Counted from the first letter of the stretch, positions 40,272-50,508 are shown. The stretch is 64,000 nucleotides of DNA from Comamonadaceae bacterium (GCA_027488215.1 JAIYCB010000032.1:1-64000); one strand, 5' to 3'. Numbers and translations are program-made. The notes: generated from the letters alone by a model not told the origin.

Positions 40272-40940
40272 TCAGGCGTGTTGCAGCAACCAGTCGTGCA
40301 ATTCGCGCACGCTGTGCGCCACATGACGCGGATTCAGGGCATGAAACGCGGCGGGTTCATGTGCGCCGTAACTCACGCCGACACTGGTACAACCGGCGTT
40401 CAAGGCCATTTGCAAATCGTGTGTGGTGTCGCCGATCATCAGCGTGCGCTCGGGCTCTGCGCCAAATTCGCGCATCAATTCGTTGAGCATCAAGGGGTTG
40501 GGCTTGCCCGCCGTCTCGTCTGCCGTCCGGGAGCCATCGAACACGCCACGCAGTTCCACTGCCTGCAAGGCCTCGTTCAGACCTTGGCGGCTTTTGCCGG
40601 TGGCCACCGTCAGCCAGTGGTGGCGGGCTTTGAGGGCTTCCAGCAAATCCAGCACGCCTTCGAACAGGCTGATGTCGTTCTGGTGCTGCAAATAGTGGTG
40701 TCGGTAGCGCTCCCCCAGGGCCGGATATTTGTCTGTGGGCACATCGGGTGCGGCATGGGCCAGTGCAGGCAAGAGCGACATGCCGATCACATAAGAAGCC
40801 GCCTCGCGCGAGGGCTCTTGCCCCCCCACATCGACCACGGCCCGCTGAATGCAGCGGGTGATGATGGCGGTGGAATCGAACAATGTGCCATCCCAATCGA
40901 AAGCGATCAGGTCAAACTGGCGGGGTCTTGAGTGGGGCAT
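40272..40940 (-). CDS. HAD-family phosphatase (phosphoglycolate phosphatase-like)
   Basis: A 222-residue HAD hydrolase. Motif I is AFDWDGTLFDSTA with both catalytic aspartates, motif II TVATGKSRQ, and motif III/IV ETAGKPNPLM with MIGDTTHDLQMALNAG. The cap inserted after motif I is the helical C1 type of the Gph/PGMB group. Such enzymes hydrolyse small phosphoesters; the substrate is not readable. Its start lies inside the last 29 bases of rluC, so the two are coupled. Confidence 0.88.
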   Translation of the reverse strand: MPHSRPRQFDLIAFDWDGTLFDSTAIITRCIQRAVVDVGGQEPSREAASYVIGMSLLPALAHAAPDVPTDKYPALGERYRHHYLQHQNDISLFEGVLDLLEALKARHHWLTVATGKSRQGLNEALQAVELRGVFDGSRTADETAGKPNPLMLNELMREFGAEPERTLMIGDTTHDLQMALNAGCTSVGVSYGAHEPAAFHALNPRHVAHSVRELHDWLLQHA

Positions 40941-41892
40941 GGTCAACGTAGGCTTCCAATTCTGGAGGTAAATCGGCTTGCAAAGCGACGCGCTCGGCGG
41001 TCACGGGGTGATTGAACTGCAAGCGCCAAGCATGCAGAAACATGCGTTTCAGACCGGGTTGGGCCGATGGCTTTTGAAGTTGACGATTCCACTCGAAATC
41101 GCCATATTTGTCATCGCCCGCAATCGGATGGCCCTGCGACGACAAATGCACCCGAATTTGGTGAGTGCGTCCGGTCTTGATGGTCACTTCGAGCAAGGTG
41201 GCCCCTGGCAGGCGCTGGGACACCTTGACCAAAGTGATCGAGCGCATCCCGTCCGGATCATCGGCCGTGGTCACTTTGACGCGCCTCTCACCTTCTGACC
41301 CGTCCTTGCCAGGCAGCAAAAATTTGAGCAAGGGCTGGTCGATCACCTTGAGTTTGTCGGGCCAGCTGCCTTTGACCAGCGCCAAATAGGTTTTACCGGT
41401 CTCGCGTTCTCGAAACTGATCTTGCAGGTTTTTCAGGGCGCTGCGCTTTTTGGCCACCAACAAAATCCCGCTGGTGTCCCGATCCAGCCGGTGCACCAAT
41501 TCCAACAATTTGGCTTGGGGACGGGCCTGGCGCAGCTGCTCGATCACACCAAAGCTCACGCCCGAGCCGCCATGCACCGCCACACCAGCCGGTTTGTTGA
41601 TCGCCATCAGGCTGTCATCTTCCAGCAAAAGCGGAAATTCACGGCCTGGCGCCGGATTCACAGCCTTCTCAGCGACCTTTTCAGACACCCGCACAGGCGG
41701 TACACGCACCTGGTCGCCCACTTCGACCCGGGTTTCAGCAGAGGCACGACCCTTGTTGATGCGCACTTCGCCGCTGCGGATGATGCGGTAAACATGGGTT
41801 TTGGGCACCCCTTTGAGGTGACGCATCAAAAAGTTGTCCAATCGCTGCCCCGCAGACTCCTCGTCCACCCACAACCATTTGACGGCGGGCAT
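40912..41892 (-). CDS. rluC: 23S rRNA pseudouridine synthase RluC
   Basis: Makes pseudouridine at positions 955, 2504 and 2580 of 23S rRNA (E. coli numbering, family knowledge). The 326-aa product has an N-terminal S4 RNA-binding domain (AGQRLDNFLMRHLKGVPKTH) and the catalytic aspartate in LVHRLDRDTSGILLVAKK. The end has GRTHQIRVHLSSQGHPIAGD. The ATG at 41892 (MPAVKWLWVDEE) is chosen; an open frame of 163 more codons upstream runs through the rne leader and lacks any homology-like pattern. It is divergent from rne, a conserved arrangement. Confidence 0.95.
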   Translation of the reverse strand: MPAVKWLWVDEESAGQRLDNFLMRHLKGVPKTHVYRIIRSGEVRINKGRASAETRVEVGDQVRVPPVRVSEKVAEKAVNPAPGREFPLLLEDDSLMAINKPAGVAVHGGSGVSFGVIEQLRQARPQAKLLELVHRLDRDTSGILLVAKKRSALKNLQDQFRERETGKTYLALVKGSWPDKLKVIDQPLLKFLLPGKDGSEGERRVKVTTADDPDGMRSITLVKVSQRLPGATLLEVTIKTGRTHQIRVHLSSQGHPIAGDDKYGDFEWNRQLQKPSAQPGLKRMFLHAWRLQFNHPVTAERVALQADLPPELEAYVDHAPLKTPPV

Positions 41893-42519
41893 CGCAGCAT
41901 CTGACTTGGCCCCTATAATGTGATTCACTGGCAATTGGCTGTAAGTGGTTGATTCAAATGGAAATGAATTCCTGCAGAGCTGGAGTTTAGTCCACCACCA
42001 CCGCGCCAAACCAGATGGTCGATGCCACCCCCGGCACGATTTGCAGACTGAAGGCCAACGCCGACAGTGGCAAAACGCCCCGGAGGTTGGGCCGACGCCC
42101 AGAAACCCAGATACGGAATACCCCCAGTTCAGCAGCCCCATGGCTGCTGGGCGGATCAAAGCGAGATGGTTGTGTTGTTCGGAAGTTTGCTGATGTACTT
42201 GGAGTGGCTCATGAAGCCATGCTCCATCGTCACGCCTTGTGACCGGCAGTTTGTCTTGAACACCGGGGGAAGCCCCCGGCAGTGGACGAATCTGTGCACG
42301 CCTTTTCTCTCGCCCCATCCACGCGCCACGATCCCCATTCCTGCGCTCATGCGCAGCTGAATGGTCGGTCAACTTCGGCAATTCCCTTCGTTTCAGGCGT
42401 CAGCTCCGGCAACGTGGGCTTCAAGGTTCTCAAGAACTCGAAGCCGGTTGTGTAAACAGGTTTTCGTGCGCAGGCATTTTTCTGCTCCGAAGCCAAGCTG
42501 ACAAGAAAAGGAACGCATC
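41893..42519 (+). promoter_or_regulatory. Structured 5' leader region of rne
   Basis: No gene is seen in these 627 bases. A perfect TATAAT at 41914-41919 fits a -10 element transcribing toward rne, though its -35 is weak. Four hairpins are visible downstream: CAGCAGCC/GGCTGCTG (42130-42149); GGAG-TGGCT/AGCCA-CTCC (42201-42225, two-base bulge); CCGGGGG/CCCCCGG (42263-42279, three-base loop); GGCTTC...GTTC/GAAC...GAAGCC (42417-42445). In enterobacteria RNase E regulates itself through a structured leader of similar scale; the same role here is inference. Confidence 0.6.
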
Positions 42520-45500
42520 ATGAAACGGATGCTGATCAACGCCACGCAAGCTGAAGAGCGCCGCCTGGCCATCGTCGACGGACAAAAACTCCTCGACTAC
42601 GAAATCGAAATCGAAGGGCGCGAGCAGCGCAAGGGCAACATCTACAAAGCCATCGTGACCCGCGTCGAGCCCTCGCTCGAAGCCTGCTTTGTGGACTACG
42701 GCGAAGACCGACACGGTTTTTTGCCCTTCAAGGAAATCTCGCGCCAATACTTTGCTGAAGGCGTGTCCGTCAGCCAGGCCCGCATCCAGGACGTCATCAA
42801 AGAGGGCCAGTCCCTCCTGGTGCAGGTCGAAAAAGAAGAGCGCGGCAACAAGGGTGCAGCCCTGACCACCTTCGTCAGCTTGGCAGGTCGCTACGTGGTG
42901 CTCATGCCCAACAACCCCCGTGGCGGAGGCGTCAGCCGTCGCATCGAGGGCGACGACCGGGCCGAGCTCAAAGAGGCGATGGACCAGCTGGAGTACCCCA
43001 AGGGCATGTCCATCATCGCCCGCACCGCCGGCATCGGCCGCTCCGCGCCCGAGTTGCAGTGGGACCTGAATTACCTGCTCAAGTTGTGGACAGCGATTGA
43101 CGGTGCTTCCCAAGGCAAAGGCGCTTTCCTGATCTATCAAGAGTCGAGCCTGGTGATCCGCGCCATCCGCGATTACTTCAACAACGACATCGGCGACATC
43201 CTGATCGACACCGACGACATCTACGAACAGGCTCAGCAGTTCATGAGCCACGTGATGCCCGAATTCGCGCCCCGCGTGAAACGCTACCGCGACGACGCGC
43301 CGCTGTTCAGCCGCTTCCAGATCGAGCACCAAATCGAATCGGCCTACGCCCGCACCGTACAACTGCCTTCGGGTGGCGCCATCGTGATCGACCACACCGA
43401 AGCCCTCGTTTCGGTGGACGTGAACTCGGCCCGCGCAATCAAAGGTGGTGACATCGAGGAAACTGCGACCCGCACCAACCTGGAAGCTGCCGACGAAGTG
43501 GCCCGACAGATGCGCTTGCGCGACTTGGGTGGCCTGATCGTGATCGACTTCATCGACATGGAAGAGGCCAAGAACCGCCGCGAAGTGGAAAACCGCCTGC
43601 GCGACGCCCTGCGCCAAGACCGCGCCCGCGTGCAGTTCGGCTCCATCAGCAAATTTGGCCTGCTTGAGATGAGCCGTCAGCGCCTGAAGCCTGCCCTGAG
43701 TGAAGGCGCATCCATCCCTTGCCCACGTTGCGGTGGCGCGGGCCATATCCGTGACACCGAGAGCTCGGCGTTGCAGATACTGCGCATCATCCAGGAAGAG
43801 TCCATGAAGGACAACAGTGCGGCGGTGCACGCGCAAGTGCCTGTCGAAGTGGCGTCCTTCCTGCTCAACGAAAAGCGCTCCGAGATCGCCAAGATCGAAT
43901 TGCAGCAACGCATCAATGTGCTGCTGGTGCCCAACAAATCTCTGGAAACCCCGCACTACAAGCTTGAGCGCTTGAAGCACGACGATCCGCGCCTGGACCG
44001 CATCGAAGCCAGCTACAAGATGGCCGAAGAGATCGAAGACGCGACCACCGTGACGCGCCGATCACAAGAGCCCACCAACAAGCAAACACCGGTCATCAAG
44101 GGCGTGCTGCCTGACGCCCCCGCGCCGATCGCTCCTGTCAAGCCAGAGGCCGCCGTGGCTGCAGCCAAGCCCACGGCCAAAGCCGCTGCAACGCCTCCCG
44201 TGGCCGCTCCTGCTGCTGCCGCTTCTGGCGGATTCTTCGGCTGGCTGAAAAAATTGTTCGGTGGCTCCGCAGCCGAGCCTGTGGCCGCACCTGAGGTCAA
44301 GAAAGACGACAAGGCTCGCGAAGGTCGCCGTGACGGCGAGCGCCGCGAGGGTGGCCGTGATGGCCGCCGAGGCGGACGTGATGGCCGCCGGGGTGAGCGC
44401 AGCGAAGCCGCTTCCGGCGAAGTCCGCGCCCCACGCGAAGGTGGGCGCCGCGGCGAAGGCCGATCAGATGCACGCTTGGACGGTCGCACCGAGGCACGCG
44501 CCGAAGGCCGCGAAGGCGAAGCACGTCCCGCACGTGGTGAGCGTACCGAACGCGGTGAACGCAGTGAGCGTCCCGCCCGTGAAGGCCGCCGTGATGGCCG
44601 CTCACCCGCACGCAGTGAGAACCTGTCTGAAGGCCAACGCATCGACAGCCCGAGCGAAGCCCAGACTGAGCTGAATGCCGAAGGCAGTGAAGTCCGCCAA
44701 GAGCGCGCTCCTCGCGAGGCTCGTGAGGGCCGTCGAGACCGTAGCGAGCGCGGGGGCGAAAGCCGTCGTGAGCGTGGCGAACGCTCCGAGCGTCGCCAAA
44801 GCGACGCCACCGATGCCAATGGATCCGAAACGGCATTGGGGACGGATCAGACCGCGCAGGCCCATGCCGCAACCGAAGGTAACAGCTCTGCCGAAAACAA
44901 TGAACGCCGTGAACGGCGCTCGCGCGACCGCTATGGCCGTGACCGCCGCGAGCGCGCTGGTGAAGCACGTCAGGACCCTGCAGGCGAGCAAGCTGCAGGC
45001 GATGACAGCGCAGAGCCAAGCCGTCTGAGCAGTGATGCCCAGACAGATGAGCGTCCTGCACAGCGCTCATATTTCGAACGTGCCCAGCAAGCTGCCGCCG
45101 CATCGGCGCAATTGGCTCCAGCCCCTGAAGCCAGCCAAGAGGCAGCGCCTACAACAGCCCAGCAATCACCCATTGTGGCTGAATTGGTCACCGTGTCGAT
45201 TGCTCAGACGGAGGTTGCACCCGTGAGCACTGCTGCGGCTCAAGCCGATACCCCCCAGAGCGCCAATGTCAGCACTCCCCAAGCTGATGCAGTCAAAACG
45301 ACCGTGCCGGTTGCGATCAACTACACCTTGCCTGTCGAGAGCCTGCAGCAAGTCGCGCAAAACTCGGGGCTGGTGTGGGTCAACTCTGACAGCGCCAAAG
45401 TCGCCGCCGTACAAGCGGCCATAGCCGCAGAGCCCCAGCCCGTTCGAGTACCCCGTGAGCGACCGCCCGTTGTGGTGGTCAGCGAAGGCCCACTGGTGCT

Positions 45501-45546
45501 GGTTGAAACACGCAAAGATCTGAACACACTTCAAGTGCCGTTCTGA
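42520..45546 (+). CDS. rne: Ribonuclease E
   Basis: Essential endonuclease for mRNA turnover and rRNA/tRNA processing. The 1008-aa product has an S1 domain near residues 35-120 and the DNase I-like catalytic core with D300 ([14 protein letters not shown]) and D343 (IVIDFIDM). The zinc-link cysteines are C401 and C404 (CPRCGGAGH), then the small domain. The C-terminal half is disordered. An amphipathic [13 protein letters not shown] at about 572-584 looks like a membrane-targeting helix, followed by an Arg/Glu/Gly repeat region (about 592-830). The end [20 protein letters not shown] is a conserved-looking tail. AAAAGGAA precedes the ATG. Confidence 0.97.
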   Translation: MKRMLINATQAEERRLAIVDGQKLLDYEIEIEGREQRKGNIYKAIVTRVEPSLEACFVDYGEDRHGFLPFKEISRQYFAEGVSVSQARIQDVIKEGQSLLVQVEKEERGNKGAALTTFVSLAGRYVVLMPNNPRGGGVSRRIEGDDRAELKEAMDQLEYPKGMSIIARTAGIGRSAPELQWDLNYLLKLWTAIDGASQGKGAFLIYQESSLVIRAIRDYFNNDIGDILIDTDDIYEQAQQFMSHVMPEFAPRVKRYRDDAPLFSRFQIEHQIESAYARTVQLPSGGAIVIDHTEALVSVDVNSARAIKGGDIEETATRTNLEAADEVARQMRLRDLGGLIVIDFIDMEEAKNRREVENRLRDALRQDRARVQFGSISKFGLLEMSRQRLKPALSEGASIPCPRCGGAGHIRDTESSALQILRIIQEESMKDNSAAVHAQVPVEVASFLLNEKRSEIAKIELQQRINVLLVPNKSLETPHYKLERLKHDDPRLDRIEASYKMAEEIEDATTVTRRSQEPTNKQTPVIKGVLPDAPAPIAPVKPEAAVAAAKPTAKAAATPPVAAPAAAASGGFFGWLKKLFGGSAAEPVAAPEVKKDDKAREGRRDGERREGGRDGRRGGRDGRRGERSEAASGEVRAPREGGRRGEGRSDARLDGRTEARAEGREGEARPARGERTERGERSERPAREGRRDGRSPARSENLSEGQRIDSPSEAQTELNAEGSEVRQERAPREAREGRRDRSERGGESRRERGERSERRQSDATDANGSETALGTDQTAQAHAATEGNSSAENNERRERRSRDRYGRDRRERAGEARQDPAGEQAAGDDSAEPSRLSSDAQTDERPAQRSYFERAQQAAAASAQLAPAPEASQEAAPTTAQQSPIVAELVTVSIAQTEVAPVSTAAAQADTPQSANVSTPQADAVKTTVPVAINYTLPVESLQQVAQNSGLVWVNSDSAKVAAVQAAIAAEPQPVRVPRERPPVVVVSEGPLVLVETRKDLNTLQVPF

Positions 45547-45556
45547 TCTCAGCCAA

Positions 45557-45601
45557 GGCGCGAAAGCGCCACAAAAAAACCGGGCTCATGCCCGGTTTTT
45601 T
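45557..45601. terminator. Hairpin pair ending rne, bidirectional terminator
   Basis: A small GGCGC-GAAA-GCGCC stem-loop (45557-45570) is followed by AACCGGGC/GCCCGGTT (45578-45585 with 45590-45597), with A-runs on the left and T-runs on the right. The second can stop both rne and the convergent hemY. Confidence 0.87.
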
Positions 45602-45619
45602 ATGCCGGCTGCTCGCGCA

Positions 45620-46915
45620 TCAGTCCCGTGACACGTTGGCGGCCTGCTTCCAGGCTGCAGCCGCTTCCACTGGATCCTGGCGCTGCTCGGCCAATTCGGC
45701 CAAAGCGATCCAAGCTTTGCGCCGGAGCGTGGGTGCTTGCAGATTTTTAACGGCCTGACCCAAGAGGTTTTGGGCCTTGCCCCACAGGCGCTGTCGCAGG
45801 CACATCATGCCGGCCAGGTATTGCAAATGTGCGGCCCGCGGACCCGACTGCTGGGCGCTTTCCATCCGGGACAACCAAATCAAGGCGTCCTCGGCCTCCA
45901 CACCGGGCAAACAAGCATCAAAGGCCTGCACCACGCGAAGCAGCTGCCCATCTGACCAAGTTGTAGGGGTGGCTTGCATCGGGATCCACAAGTCTTGCAG
46001 CCAAAGACGGGCCGTGGCGGCTGGACCACCAAGCTGCAACCACCGCAGCACTGCCTCGGCAGCCACCAGGGGCATCAACCTTTGAGCAGCAGACAAGCCC
46101 TTCCAGACGCGTTGCAGGGCGTCTACATCGTGTGTCTGGGCGAACAACTCCAAAATGAGGCGAGTCACCAAGCTTTCTGCTGCTACCGGTGAAAAAGCGC
46201 GGTGCTTGGCCAGCAAACTGGCGGTTTCCAGGGCCTTCGCCGGCTGACCGGCCAAGCGGGCAGCCTTGAGCTGCAGTCGCATGGCGACCATGCGCCGACC
46301 CACAGCGGGAGGCAAGGCATGAATTCGCTCCAAACTGGCCCTGGCATCACGGTCATCGAGCAACCACTTGGCCGCTCGCAGCTGCACGCCTTCCAGCAAG
46401 GTTTGGCGCTCGGCCCCTGAGCTTGCTTGTACTTGAGCCAGCGCCTGATCCAAGTGCTGTTGCCTTTGGACCTTGTCCTGCAAAGCATGGCTGGCCTCAG
46501 CAGCCATTACATGTGCCAGAGTACGCAAAGACACCGCGTGGTCAAGCAGTACACCCGAGGTCTGCAGCAGGGTTTCTTTGGCGAGTGTCTGTTCAGCGGC
46601 CTTGCGTGCCCGCAAATACCGTCCCGCCATCAAATGACCCATCGAATCGAGCAAAGCCGCATGGCTGGCCCTCTCTTTTTGCTGCATCCGCCAGCGCTGT
46701 GCCCTTTTGGGCAAGGCCAGAAAGGCTTCCAGCGCACGCTGGGCCAATACCACCAGCAACACCACCGACAAGACAGCCAAGAATGCAAGGTTCAGAGAAA
46801 GGTCTATACGGTGCGGGAACAAAAAAAGCGTCACCGTGCCCTGGTTATTACCCGCCAACCAAGCCCCTGCAGCGGCCAAGGCAAACAAAGTAATCAGCCA
46901 CAAAGCAGCGCGCAT
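45620..46915 (-). CDS. hemY: HemY-type TPR membrane protein of the heme cluster
   Basis: A 431-residue inner-membrane protein with two N-terminal helices (about 1-22 and 40-62) and a long cytoplasmic or periplasmic TPR-rich domain. The N-terminus, including the GNNQGTVTLFLFPHRIDLSL segment, matches proteobacterial HemY. HemY is linked to heme synthesis by genetics and location, but has no established enzyme activity and is not the Bacillus HemY oxidase. It starts five bases after hemX and is the last gene of the hemC-D-X-Y operon. Confidence 0.88.
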   Translation of the reverse strand: MRAALWLITLFALAAAGAWLAGNNQGTVTLFLFPHRIDLSLNLAFLAVLSVVLLVVLAQRALEAFLALPKRAQRWRMQQKERASHAALLDSMGHLMAGRYLRARKAAEQTLAKETLLQTSGVLLDHAVSLRTLAHVMAAEASHALQDKVQRQQHLDQALAQVQASSGAERQTLLEGVQLRAAKWLLDDRDARASLERIHALPPAVGRRMVAMRLQLKAARLAGQPAKALETASLLAKHRAFSPVAAESLVTRLILELFAQTHDVDALQRVWKGLSAAQRLMPLVAAEAVLRWLQLGGPAATARLWLQDLWIPMQATPTTWSDGQLLRVVQAFDACLPGVEAEDALIWLSRMESAQQSGPRAAHLQYLAGMMCLRQRLWGKAQNLLGQAVKNLQAPTLRRKAWIALAELAEQRQDPVEAAAAWKQAANVSRD

Positions 46916-46920
46916 GGGGT

Positions 46921-47988
46921 TTACCTTCCTGCCGCTGCGGTGTTCAATGCCGTCAGCGAAGCTTCGATGCGCGGTAACTCGGCCGTTCGTACCTGCTCAC
47001 TGGTTTGCTCCAACAGCTGTAACAGCTGGGTGGTACGCCGCGATTGTGGCTCTGCGTAGCGGCGCACCAGCACTGCAGCGGCACCCAGATCATTGCGCAC
47101 GGCCTCTTTTTGCCGTGCCAGCAGGCCCAAGCGGGCATTGAGTATTTTGAGTTTGAGGTTTTCACGCAAGAAGAAAGCCTGATCGGGCGAGAGCAAAGCT
47201 GACTCAGGCGCTTCAAGAGTGCTGACCCGCACCAAACCCTTGATCTGATCGCCTATGCGGGTCAGGACTGCCATCCACCAGGTGGGTGGCGATTGTTGAC
47301 CCGAGATTTCGGCCTGCTGGCGGATTTGGCTTTGCGAGTCACGAGCAGTGTTGGCCAAAGTCAAGCCCTCCACCAAGGCGACCCCATCGTCGAGCTTGAC
47401 CATCAACCCGGGTATGTCAAAGGCTGGCAGGTTTTTCAGGCGCTCCAGGTCTTTTTCCAAGGCCCGCGCAACTGGCGTCAGGCGCGGCTGGGCGGCACGT
47501 TGAACCCGCTTTTGGGCCGAAAGCAAGGCTGCCAGCAAGGGCTCAGCACTGCCCGTCATTTGGGCTTGCTGCTGCGCGAAGCGCAGGGCCGACTCGATGT
47601 CGACCACCAAGGTTTCATCGCGCGAGCGCGACAAACTTTGCATCAAATCTTCCAGTTGGGTGCGCTGCAAGGCCACTTCGGACAGGCGGGCCTCCATCAG
47701 TGATACGCGGGCACTGCTGTCTTGAACGGTTTCCTGAGCCTGCTTTGCCCAGGTCTTGGCTTCCAGCGCCTGCAAACCTGTGTCGGCGCTTTGACGAGCC
47801 AGTTGCTCCTGAATACGAGAGAGCTTTTGCCAAAGCAGTGCAGATACCACCAGGGCAATCACGGCAACTGCCCCCGCCAAGGCCAAAAGCCAGCGGTAAG
47901 CCTGCGCAGACGGCAAAGCCTTGGCCGTTTTGGGCACTGGCCGCGCCTTTGGTGCGCCGTCGAAATCAGCGTTGGTTGGGGTGGTCAT
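46921..47988 (-). CDS. hemX: HemX family membrane protein
   Basis: A 355-residue protein often labelled uroporphyrinogen-III C-methyltransferase because of its position, but no methylase motif is visible. It has a polar Pro/Lys-rich N-terminus, one transmembrane helix (about 31-53), and a long alpha-helical coiled-coil-like region (QALEAKTWAKQAQETVQDSS and following), then a helical C-terminal domain. This is the HemX layout. The ATG overlaps the hemD stop (ATGA). Its function in heme supply is not known. Confidence 0.85.
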   Translation of the reverse strand: MTTPTNADFDGAPKARPVPKTAKALPSAQAYRWLLALAGAVAVIALVVSALLWQKLSRIQEQLARQSADTGLQALEAKTWAKQAQETVQDSSARVSLMEARLSEVALQRTQLEDLMQSLSRSRDETLVVDIESALRFAQQQAQMTGSAEPLLAALLSAQKRVQRAAQPRLTPVARALEKDLERLKNLPAFDIPGLMVKLDDGVALVEGLTLANTARDSQSQIRQQAEISGQQSPPTWWMAVLTRIGDQIKGLVRVSTLEAPESALLSPDQAFFLRENLKLKILNARLGLLARQKEAVRNDLGAAAVLVRRYAEPQSRRTTQLLQLLEQTSEQVRTAELPRIEASLTALNTAAAGR

Positions 47989-48809
47989 GAGAGCGATTTT
48001 ATCGACTGAGCTTGTGCGTCAACACCCGCAGGCACCAGATCCACCCGACCCCAACCTGATTGCAGCAGCCGCTGGGCAATGCGCGGGTGCGTGGCCAGTG
48101 CCCGCGCCTGCGCCAAAGGCAGGTCTGGGCAGGCCTGCAAGAGATGCTGCGCCGCCTCGGAACTGCTGAACAGCCAAGCGCTGCCGTCGTCCATGGCCTG
48201 CCGGGCCAGACTTTGCTGCGCAGGCGTCAAAGCAGGGGCCTGGCGCACATAGGCCACGGTTTGCAGGACCTGAAGACCCGCGCTTTCAAGTTGCAGTGCC
48301 AGCCAGTCACGCCCAGCCAAATGGCCTTGGGCATCTGCACCTCGCACAATCAGCACAGAACACCTGTTTGGGCAAGCAGCTACCGCATCATGAACCCTGT
48401 GCGCGACCAAAGCCCACAAGGCCTCGGAATCGAACTGGGCCGCATCTTCACCGGGCGAATCGATCAGGTCCTCAGGCCAGCCCGCTGCAAGTAACGCGGC
48501 ACGCGTACCAGGGCCGGTTGACCAAGCTCGACAAGTCGAAATACGAAAGCCTTCGGGTCGGGCTGCCATGAAAAAACGCACCGCATTGGCGCTGACAAAC
48601 ATCACGGCCAAATGCTCTGGCACTTCCTGCCATGCTTGAACCAGCGCCAATTGCTCAGTCAAAGCCGCAATCTCGATCAGGGGCAAGGTTTCGCAAGGCA
48701 CGCCCCGCGCCTGCAAGGCTTCGGCCCAAGCCTGGGCCTCACGCTCAGGGCGGGTCACGATCACCCTCCCCAGGGACGGGACCAAAAAACCTGCAGATTC
48801 CAGCGCCAT
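47985..48809 (-). CDS. hemD: Uroporphyrinogen-III synthase
   Basis: Closes hydroxymethylbilane to uroporphyrinogen III. The 274-aa product has the two-domain HemD layout: GRVIVTRPEREAQAWAEALQ and GVPCETLPLIEI at the start, MFVSANAVRFFM, TGPGTRAALLAAGWPEDLID, and a C-terminal half with AWLFSSSEAAQHLLQA. HemD is poorly conserved, so assignment leans on the position after hemC and these motifs. The ATG at 48809 lies 14 bases after the hemC stop; a TTG six codons earlier would overlap hemC. Confidence 0.9.
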   Translation of the reverse strand: MALESAGFLVPSLGRVIVTRPEREAQAWAEALQARGVPCETLPLIEIAALTEQLALVQAWQEVPEHLAVMFVSANAVRFFMAARPEGFRISTCRAWSTGPGTRAALLAAGWPEDLIDSPGEDAAQFDSEALWALVAHRVHDAVAACPNRCSVLIVRGADAQGHLAGRDWLALQLESAGLQVLQTVAYVRQAPALTPAQQSLARQAMDDGSAWLFSSSEAAQHLLQACPDLPLAQARALATHPRIAQRLLQSGWGRVDLVPAGVDAQAQSIKSLS

Positions 48810-48823
48810 GTCAGCGTAAGACC

Positions 48824-49741
48824 TCAATGCGCTCCACCGTCACGCAAAGCTTGAGCCACGCTCAGCCCCAGCGCCTCCGCAGCCTGCAGGCCGTCTGCAG
48901 AGGCTTGCGCTTCGGCCGTGACCAAGGTGGTCGCGCCTTCCGGGTCACCCCAGGCGGCTTGCAGTTTGAGCACACCGCCCTCGATGGTGGCGTGCGCGGC
49001 CAAAGGCATGGAGCAGCTGCCGCCCATGGCGCGGCTCACCGCCCGCTCGGCCGCTACGCGCCGCCAAGAGGGCGCATCGGCCAGCTGCGCCAGCAAGGCG
49101 CGCAAGTCGGCCCGGTCACTGCGGATCTCGATGCCCAAAGCGCCTTGACCAGCAGCTGGCAACATTTGGTCGGTTTCAAAAATGTGGCGAATCCGCTCCG
49201 ACAGCCCCAGGCGCTTGAGACCCGCGGCAGCCAGCACAATGCCCGCGTACTGGCCTTCGTCGAGCTTGCGCAGGCGGGTGTCCAGGTTCCCGCGCAAGGG
49301 CTCAATCTTCAAATCAGGACGCAGGGCACGCAGCAGTACCGTGCGGCGCAAGCTCGATGTACCCACCACAGCCCCGGGCGGCAAATCTTCCAGGCGAGCG
49401 TACTGGGACGAAACCCAAGCGTCGCGTGGATCTTCCCGTTCCATCACGCAGGCCAACTCAAAGCCCTCGGGCATGTCCATTGGCACATCCTTGAGCGAGT
49501 GCACCGCGATGTCTGCGTGGCCCTCTTGCAGCGCCACCTCCAGTTCCTTGACAAACAAGCCTTTGCCGCCCACCTTGGACAAGCTGCGGTCCAGGATTTG
49601 GTCTCCCTGCGTCGTCATGCCCAACAACTTGACCGAGCAGCCAAGCCCCTCCAGCAAGGATTTGACATGTTCGGCTTGCCACAAAGCCAAACGGCTCTCA
49701 CGGGTGGCGATGACGATAGAGGGCTTGGTGGTCTCGGTCAC
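48824..49741 (-). CDS. hemC: Porphobilinogen deaminase (hydroxymethylbilane synthase)
   Basis: Polymerises four porphobilinogens. The 305-aa product has the dipyrromethane-binding cysteine C243 in [14 protein letters not shown], the active-site region [20 protein letters not shown] with [12 protein letters not shown], and [20 protein letters not shown]. It heads the hem operon. The ~275-base gap upstream to the PACE gene should hold the promoter; a clear -10/-35 pair was not seen. Confidence 0.97.
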   Translation of the reverse strand: MTETTKPSIVIATRESRLALWQAEHVKSLLEGLGCSVKLLGMTTQGDQILDRSLSKVGGKGLFVKELEVALQEGHADIAVHSLKDVPMDMPEGFELACVMEREDPRDAWVSSQYARLEDLPPGAVVGTSSLRRTVLLRALRPDLKIEPLRGNLDTRLRKLDEGQYAGIVLAAAGLKRLGLSERIRHIFETDQMLPAAGQGALGIEIRSDRADLRALLAQLADAPSWRRVAAERAVSRAMGGSCSMPLAAHATIEGGVLKLQAAWGDPEGATTLVTAEAQASADGLQAAEALGLSVAQALRDGGAH

Positions 49742-50017
49742 AGCAGGTTTCCTGAAAATATTCTTGATCTCATCAGAATGAAATCAGTTGGTCATTTTGT
49801 CTCTCTTGGCGATGCTAGCATGACGTCAAGGGAAATTGACACTTGAAAGACACTTCTTTCCCCCCAGACCCCAAGCTTTTGTGACTTTCCGATCAACAGG
49901 ATCGCAGCGGGGCTGAGCAACACGGGCTGAAGCCCTCGCAGACCTCAATCAAGGCAACTGTGGCTTACTTGAAGGCCAAAATCCCCCCACAACACAGAAT
50001 TCAGGCTTGCCTGGTCA

Positions 50018-50458
50018 TCAGTCCCTCTCAGCATCGGCAGTCTGCGCAGAGGCGGGCAAGCCGAAGACCCGGTCAAAGCACCAGGTGAACGCGATCGCGT
50101 AGAAGAAAAAGAACGCGAGCAAGCCCAGGTTGGCCAAGAAGGCGGTTATGAATGAAATGTCGAGCCACAGCGACATCACGGGCAAAAGGATGATGACCAG
50201 GCCGCCTTCAAAACCTGCCCCATGGGCCAGCCGCCGGGCAAAAGAACGGCCACGCACAGATTGACGAGACTCCCAGCGCTCAAAAATCCAATTGAAAACG
50301 TAGTTCCAAGTCAGCGCCATGGTGGACAGCACCACCGCCAAGCCGAATGTGGAAGTGGGCGACTTGTCAAAAGCCAAACTCAACACAGGCCCGACCACCG
50401 CGATGGCAATGGCCTCGTACAAAAGGGCTTGCACAACGCGGCGGGTGTTGGGTGACAT
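50018..50458 (-). CDS. PACE-type efflux protein (bacterial transmembrane pair domains)
   Basis: A 146-residue membrane protein of four predicted helices arranged as two transmembrane pairs. Each pair has the family signature: RRVVQALLYEAIAIAVVGPV with TWNYVFNWIFERWESR, then RRLAHGAGFEGGLVIILLPV with an AFTWCFDRVFGLP end. PACE proteins (AceI-like) export biocides such as chlorhexidine or other cationic compounds, and some transport polyamines; the substrate here is unknown. ATG 50458 (MSPNTRRVVQALLY) is used. It lies 50 bases after hrpA on the same strand. Confidence 0.85.
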   Translation of the reverse strand: MSPNTRRVVQALLYEAIAIAVVGPVLSLAFDKSPTSTFGLAVVLSTMALTWNYVFNWIFERWESRQSVRGRSFARRLAHGAGFEGGLVIILLPVMSLWLDISFITAFLANLGLLAFFFFYAIAFTWCFDRVFGLPASAQTADAERD

Positions 50459-50508
50459 GGTAGGGAGCCAGGAGAGATAGCCGACCGAGGATACCTCTCC
50501 TTGAGAAA

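Noticed and set aside
41893..42381. Extension of rluC by 163 codons into the rne leader
   Set aside because: The added sequence has no S4 or synthase similarity and would cover the rne promoter and hairpins; the ATG at 41892 fits family length.
42430..43980. 516-codon reverse-strand ORF across the start of rne
   Set aside because: It overlaps the RNase E catalytic core and has no recognisable domain.
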